In this document: positions 59,480 to 64,000 of the stretch, in pieces
Numbering within the stretch: position 1 is the stretch's first letter
Layout of the letters: the number at the start of each line of letters is the position of its first letter
Assembly (NCBI GenBank): GCA_037074615.1
Contig: CM073550.1
Span: 14,712,001-14,776,000, forward strand
From: Leucaena leucocephala
Lineage: Eukaryota; Streptophyta; Magnoliopsida; Fabales; Fabaceae
DNA length: 64,000 bases
Direction: 5' to 3'
The notes under the pieces: model-generated
The model's database searches: none
The model's input: the letters and a program-made list of their open reading frames with translations, nothing else
What the model was told of the DNA's origin: nothing
Position numbers and translations under genes: made by a program

Positions 59480-59740
59480 ACGATAAATTAGGGGGGAAAC
59501 TTGAATATGAGGATTCAGGGTGATTAGCCGTAATGAGTTTCCTTCCGTGTCTCGTTGTCATCTTACCATCAGGTCTATTATTACCAAGCACGGTACTTCC
59601 TGTATGTCGAAGTGCCTCGCCAGCTTCTTCATCTCCGCATCTTCGTACGGCAAGTGGACAACGAATCCTGTCGGTGTAGGCGATGGTGCCAAAATTTCTA
59701 CGGCAAATCCACTCGGCAAGTCGCCAGCGTATAAGCACAA
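59480..59740 (-). pseudogene. Nucleoredoxin-like gene fragment, frameshifted
   Basis: On the - strand one frame reads LPYEDAEMKKLARHFDIQEV then PCLVII. The match then jumps to another frame as PDGKMTTRHGRKLI, consistent with a lost base near 59572-59580. This is the end of a thioredoxin-like domain of plant nucleoredoxins (cis-Pro PCLVII followed by GPDGK in the family). A second shift is likely near 59655, where a PLAV string sits in a different frame. The catalytic WCPPC part is absent. It lies on the same strand as the CDC48 fragment and about 150 bp upstream of it in the sense direction. Confidence 0.7.
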
Positions 59741-59749
59741 AAGACAATC

Positions 59750-60035
59750 TTCAGATAGAGAAGAAAGTTGCGTGCACGTGAGATATATTTACCCCAAAAT
59801 GTAGTGTTCCTCCAAAAAAATCTCTATTTAGAGAAATGCAAAAACTGGGAGACGGAAGAGAAGAGCGCCAAAATTTTGGCTTATTTCTTCTCAAAAATTA
59901 TAAACTGAATGAGGGAGAGGATTCATTTTTCCTTCCCTTTTCTCCACAAAACGGTGTGTTTTATGTTAGTGGAGAGGCAGCGGAGGGTTTAACTAGCGGA
60001 GAGAATCTAAGCGAGCCTTCCGGTCTGGCAAGTTG
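59750..60035 (+). promoter_or_regulatory. Upstream region and leader of the PPR gene
   Basis: A short, compact upstream region between the nucleoredoxin relic and the PPR start. No TATA box was recognised, which is usual for PPR genes. A CACGTG G-box core occurs at 59775-59780. Confidence 0.4.
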
Positions 60036-61910
60036 ATGAAGCTCATGATCAAAAGCCACTACAGCTATCTTGTCTCCAATCTCAGAAACTCGAGGGAGCC
60101 ATCAATCAAAGAGTCCAAAATCCTCCAACACTGTAAGTCTGGTGCTCTTCCTGAGGCATTCAAGCTTCTTAACACCATTAGTTCTGGTGATATCATTGTC
60201 AAACCAATTTTATACGCTTCCCTGCTTCAAACTTGTACCAAGATCGTTTCTTTTGGCCATGGCATCCAAATCCACGCCCATGTTATCAAGTCTGGTCTTG
60301 AAACCGACCGTTTTGTCGGCAACAGCTTGCTCGCTCTTTATTTCAAACTTGGTCCCGATTTCTCGGAGACTCGGAGAGTGTTTGATGGCCTTTTTGTGAA
60401 GGATGTGGTGTCATGGAGTTCAATGATTTCTGGGTACATTCGTGTGGGGCAGCCCCAAAATTCTTTGCAATTGTTTCGGGAAATGCTTGAATCTGAGGTT
60501 GAACCTAATGGGTTTTCTTTATCCGCCGTGATTAAGGCATGTTCAGAGCTTGGTGATTTAAAGCGAGGAAGATGCTTCCATGGGATGGTTATAAGTCGTG
60601 GGTTTGATTCCAATCATGTTATTTCTAGTGCTCTGATTGATATGTATGGAAGGAACCACGGTGTGCAGGACGCACGCCGTTTGTTTGATGAATTGCTTGA
60701 ACCAGATACTATATGTTGGACATCAGTTATTTCAGCATTAACAAGGAATGATTCGTTTGAGGAAGCGTTGGAGTTCTTTTATGTTATGCATAGAAATCAT
60801 GGGCTATCCCCAGATGGATTTACATTTGGGACCGTGTTGACAGCTTGTGCTAATTTGGGGAGGTTGAGGCAGGGCAAAGAAGTTCATGCTAAAGTTGTTA
60901 CATCAGGGCTATGTGGAAATGTGGTTGTTGAGAGCAGTCTTGTGGACATGTATGGAAAATGTGGCTCTATTGGAGAATCCAAGAGTGTTTTCGATAGAAT
61001 GAGCAATAAGAATGCAATTTCTTGGTCTGCTATGCTTGGTGTATATTGTCAAAATGGAGAATGTGAAACCGTGATCAATCTTGTTAGGGAAATGAAAGAG
61101 GTGGATCTTTACAGTTTTGGGACTATTCTTCGAGCATGTTCGGCACTCGCAGCTGTAAGACAGGGGAAAGAGGTTCATTGCCAGTACGTGAGAAGGGGTG
61201 GGTGGAGAGATGTAATAGTAGAATCAGCCTTAGTTGATGTATATGCAAAATGTGGCTGCATTGATTTCGCGCATAGATTGTTCTTACTTATGCCAGTTAG
61301 AAATCTGATAACATGGAACTCGATGATTGGTGGGCTTGCTCAGAATGGAAGAGGGAGAGAAGCAGTTGAGTTATTCGAGAGGATGATCAAAGAAGGGATG
61401 AAGCCTGACTACATAACTTTTATTGCTGTTCTTTTTGCTTGTAGTCATGCGGGTTTGGTTGATGAAGGAAGAAAGTATTTTGCCTTAATGGAAAAGGACT
61501 ATGGGATTAAGCATGGCATTGAGCATTATACTTGCATGATCGATCTTTTAGGCCGTGCTGAGCTGATAGAGGAGGCCGAAAACTTGCTAGAAAATGCAGA
61601 CTGTAGATATGATTCGTCACTTTGGGCAGTTCTTCTTGGAGCATGTACCAAATGTTCAGACTCCATCACCGCAGAGCGAATCGCGAAGAAGATGATTGAG
61701 CTGGTACCTGATTACCATCTAAGTTATGTTCTTCTGGGTAATATTTATAGAGCTGTAGGCCGATGGAATGATGCTGTGGAGATCAGAAAGTTAATGGAAG
61801 ATAGAGGAGTTAAGAAGATGCCTGGTAAGAGCTGGATTGAAACTGAGAGTCAATTGGGTTCTAATCTACGTATGCACAATTTGAGCAATGCTGGAGAAGT
61901 GTTTCAATAA
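60036..61910 (+). CDS. Pentatricopeptide repeat protein, PLS class with E domain, At1g03540-like
   Basis: An intronless 624-residue gene, typical of plant PPR genes. Tandem PPR motifs fill about residues 50-510; examples are VVSWSSMISGYIRVGQPQNS, EPDTICWTSVISALTRNDSF, NLITWNSMIGGLAQNGRGRE and PDYITFIAVLFACSHAGLVD. An E-type C-terminal region follows (from SLWAVLLGACTKCSD through SYVLLGNIYRAVGRWNDAVE to the GVKKMPGKSWIE block). There is no DYW deaminase domain. Proteins of this type bind single organellar RNAs, mostly for C-to-U editing, recruiting a DYW partner. The order and wording of motifs resemble Arabidopsis At1g03540. The N-terminus (MKLMIKSHYSYLVSNLRNSR) is basic and free of acidic residues until about residue 22, compatible with a mitochondrial presequence. 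The start is the ATG at 60036. No damage seen. Confidence 0.92.
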   Translation: MKLMIKSHYSYLVSNLRNSREPSIKESKILQHCKSGALPEAFKLLNTISSGDIIVKPILYASLLQTCTKIVSFGHGIQIHAHVIKSGLETDRFVGNSLLALYFKLGPDFSETRRVFDGLFVKDVVSWSSMISGYIRVGQPQNSLQLFREMLESEVEPNGFSLSAVIKACSELGDLKRGRCFHGMVISRGFDSNHVISSALIDMYGRNHGVQDARRLFDELLEPDTICWTSVISALTRNDSFEEALEFFYVMHRNHGLSPDGFTFGTVLTACANLGRLRQGKEVHAKVVTSGLCGNVVVESSLVDMYGKCGSIGESKSVFDRMSNKNAISWSAMLGVYCQNGECETVINLVREMKEVDLYSFGTILRACSALAAVRQGKEVHCQYVRRGGWRDVIVESALVDVYAKCGCIDFAHRLFLLMPVRNLITWNSMIGGLAQNGRGREAVELFERMIKEGMKPDYITFIAVLFACSHAGLVDEGRKYFALMEKDYGIKHGIEHYTCMIDLLGRAELIEEAENLLENADCRYDSSLWAVLLGACTKCSDSITAERIAKKMIELVPDYHLSYVLLGNIYRAVGRWNDAVEIRKLMEDRGVKKMPGKSWIETESQLGSNLRMHNLSNAGEVFQ

Positions 61911-63060
61911 GGGAAATTGAAAGTGACGGTTGGATTGTTAATGACTTAAGTAGCTGTGTGGTATCAAGTCAAAACTGGCTAGAAACACTAGGTCTGACGT
62001 TGGAGGCTCAAACGAAAGAATTTCGCAACATTGGTAGACATTCTAAAATCCTTGTTGAAAGTTGTGGAGGGTGATGAGTTTTCATTGAACTTCGGAAATA
62101 TTCATATATCATAGCAACAAATGATGGACTCTTTAGAAGGCCTACTTTTAGATGTATTAATTCTAATTGACAATTTGGATGGCAAACACCTCCTTACTTT
62201 GGTTTTTTTAATTTTTTTTTTCAATCAAGTTTTTTTCCCATTTAAATTGTTAATTGATCACACGTTTTTGAGCTAGCCGGTTCTCTTGTGCCATCAACTT
62301 CACCTGAGAACGTCCAAAGAAGTTCTGAGAAGTATTCATGTACGTATGAATAGAATGAATGTTTCCTCTTGCTTTGGTACAAGGATCTGTCTGAGAATAC
62401 TTGTCAAAGTGACAACAAAAATAAGCTTCAATCATCAGTATCAATTTATATGATTTTAAATTATCTGCAAATTTTATATTGAATTCTCCATTAGCTTAGA
62501 ATGAATATATATTAGTACATCACTTCATTTCAACTTTTAAAAAAAGTAATAAAGAAACTAAAATAATTTCTCACTAGTTTTTACCTTTGAGCCAGACAAT
62601 CAATTTTCACTTGTGACAATTATGATTTGATACATTAACTTATTGTTAGGTCCAAATAATAAAATAAACCTGTTTATTATTTTTTTTCCATATTTATGCT
62701 TTACCTTTTACCTTTTCTTTAAAAAAAAACTGAAAACGCTTCATTATTTTAATAGTTTTATCATCATTTTACCTGTCATTATTTCGTTAAATTAAAATTA
62801 CTTTAATATAAAGAGATTAAATTGATTAAAAATATGAGGCATAAACAACAATTTTTTTAAAAAAATTATAATTTAGAGAGTTCAATGAGAAATAAAGAGA
62901 GAGAGAGAAGATAGTAATACAACTCAAATATTGCATTTGAGTTCAATTAATTTTTAATTATTTATGTTCTTTTCTCATAAATAATTTTTTTTTAAAAAAA
63001 AGTAGAGAGATGAGCTTTTCTTACGCTACAAATAGTAATAGTATAATTCACAAACATGGA
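61911..63060. other. PPR 3' region and intergenic DNA
   Basis: No genes supported. A GAGA run lies at 62899-62910. The rest is AT-rich. Confidence 0.4.
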
Positions 63061-63684
63061 ACATCAATTTCATAAACAGAAAATTGGAACCTTGGGATTC
63101 TTCTCTTGCTCGTGGCTCGCTTCGCAGGTGATCGCTTCCTTCCTTCCTTCCCGCTCTGTAAACGAAGAATATAGTGCTCAGTGATTCCTAATTCTCCAAG
63201 TACGCAATCTTTTCCCTCGCTAACTTATTCATCTGGTAAACTCAGTTTCTTCGTTTCCCAATCTCTCTTCAAAAGACTTTTAGTTCAACTTGTGTGCTTT
63301 GGTCAAGCCTTGGATCAACGCATATTACCAGGTAATATATTAAGTTGCTGAGAAAATGTGGGAGGCGAATAAAGGATCACAATGATCTTTTGAATTATTT
63401 TATCGTTTAGATTGAGCTCAAAATGGTTTATTGCAGTGAATTATCAGGTCGAGTATAGGTTGTGTTTTGATTTATGAAATTAAGAGGCTTAATTTGATAT
63501 TTTGATTTATGAAGAATAAACGAGGATTTGAAAAAGGTGAAAATTTGTGTGATTAAATTAAATTTCCTAGTTAACTGAAGCAAAATTTTGACTTTCAATG
63601 CAGTGTTGGGAGAAGGCAAGTGCTGCGGCAGGTTGATTTGTTAGTTTGTTGAGCGGCATCTTTGAATCTTGGAGAGTTGTGATA
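63061..63684 (+). other. Leader of the right-edge gene with a probable 5'UTR intron
   Basis: From about 63090 the sequence is CT-rich (CTTCCTTCCTTCC), as in plant leaders. A donor CCAG|GTAATA (exon end 63331) and an acceptor TTTCAATGCAG (ending 63603) predict a 272-bp leader intron before the ATG at 63685. Confidence 0.45.
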
Positions 63685-63957
63685 ATGGAAGTTGAGGGAG
63701 GGAGTTCTTCAACAGTTGCCAGAGGTGGCCAAGCTTCCCAACCAATCTCAATACGTTCAAGGCGAAATAATGGTGTGTTTTTCTTGTTTCTCATGGCAGT
63801 TTTTCAGTTGTTTCTTTTCTTTACGCCCACAATTGAGGACTCTTCCCTTGATGTTTTTATATCTATAATCTCCGATAACTTCCGGTTTCTCCATTTGATA
63901 TGGTCTATAATCGACTGGATTATTACCAGGACATCATCTAGAGATATCAGATTATAG
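63685..63957 (+). CDS. Small putative membrane protein or first exon of a larger gene
   Basis: Ninety codons starting MEVEGGSSSTVARGGQASQP, followed by a basic stretch (SIRSRRNN), a strongly hydrophobic segment (about residues 31-47, FFLFLMAVFQLFLFF) and a second hydrophobic, Trp-containing part (HLIWSIIDWIITR), ending at TAG 63955-63957. Codon use and composition look coding and the leader looks real. I do not recognise the family. Because the window ends 43 bp later, the true gene could splice out of this frame (a GTGTGT donor-like site lies at about 63772), so the 90-residue product may be only part of a longer one. Confidence 0.45.
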   Translation: MEVEGGSSSTVARGGQASQPISIRSRRNNGVFFLFLMAVFQLFLFFTPTIEDSSLDVFISIISDNFRFLHLIWSIIDWIITRTSSRDIRL

Positions 63958-64000
63958 GAGGTTCCTTGCACACATGAGATGCTAGGGAATGATTTCTCTA

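Noticed and set aside
59235..59747. 170-codon frame on the - strand
   Set aside because: It crosses the nucleoredoxin and CDC48 relics mostly in wrong frames; the real similarity switches frame, so it is not one gene.
1..64000. CRISPR arrays, rRNA genes, intact tRNA genes, bacterial operons
   Set aside because: None seen; the window is plant nuclear DNA. Direct repeats found are microsatellites, MITEs or the 50-bp tandem array.

Overview
This is nuclear DNA from a flowering plant, most likely a eudicot. The signs are long AT-rich intergenic DNA, GT-AG introns, a microRNA319 complementary site in a TCP gene, an inositol transporter family with plant intron positions, and a plant PPR gene. I cannot name the species. 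No organellar or bacterial genes were seen.

Layout, left to right. (1) 451-1617, + strand: a single-exon F-box gene. (2) 10225-11703, - strand: a class II TCP transcription factor of the TCP2/TCP24 clade, with a miR319 site and a predicted 799-bp 5'UTR intron. (3) 19716-24180 and 32303-35953, both - strand: a tandem pair of INT2-like inositol (MFS sugar) transporter genes with six exons each and matching exon sizes. (4) 36-50 kb: a gene desert of AT-rich DNA, microsatellites, small transposon relics and a possible pararetrovirus relic. (5) 52859-56890, + strand: a nine-exon ERO1 gene (ER thiol oxidase). (6) 58.8-59.74 kb, - strand: decayed pieces of a CDC48 gene and a nucleoredoxin gene lying side by side. 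(7) 60036-61910, + strand: an intronless PLS-class PPR gene resembling At1g03540. (8) 63.1-64 kb, + strand: the start of a transcription unit encoding a small unrecognised membrane protein, or the first exons of a larger gene cut by the window edge.

The genes are ordinary, unrelated plant housekeeping and regulatory loci, not a cluster with a shared function. The one clear local relationship is the transporter duplication. Between genes the DNA is built largely from small non-autonomous elements: four copies of a MITE with a purine-rich core (about 4.75, 22.43, 46.26 and 49.81 kb), a second MITE family (about 6.83, 15.98 and 17.43 kb), a Stowaway-like family (one clear copy in an intron of the second transporter), a 1.06-kb element with terminal inverted repeats of about 165 bp, two copies of a SINE-like tail, and a 2.8-kb GC-richer repeat-like unit (26.7-29.5 kb) that starts with tRNA-like A/B boxes and carries 50-bp tandem repeats.

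All splice sites were placed by eye, using GT-AG rules, reading-frame continuity and agreement between the two transporter copies. I saw no convincing novel biological system. The best leads are the chimeric CDC48/nucleoredoxin relic, the long-TIR element with its enclosed ORF, and the in-frame triple splice acceptor in ERO1.
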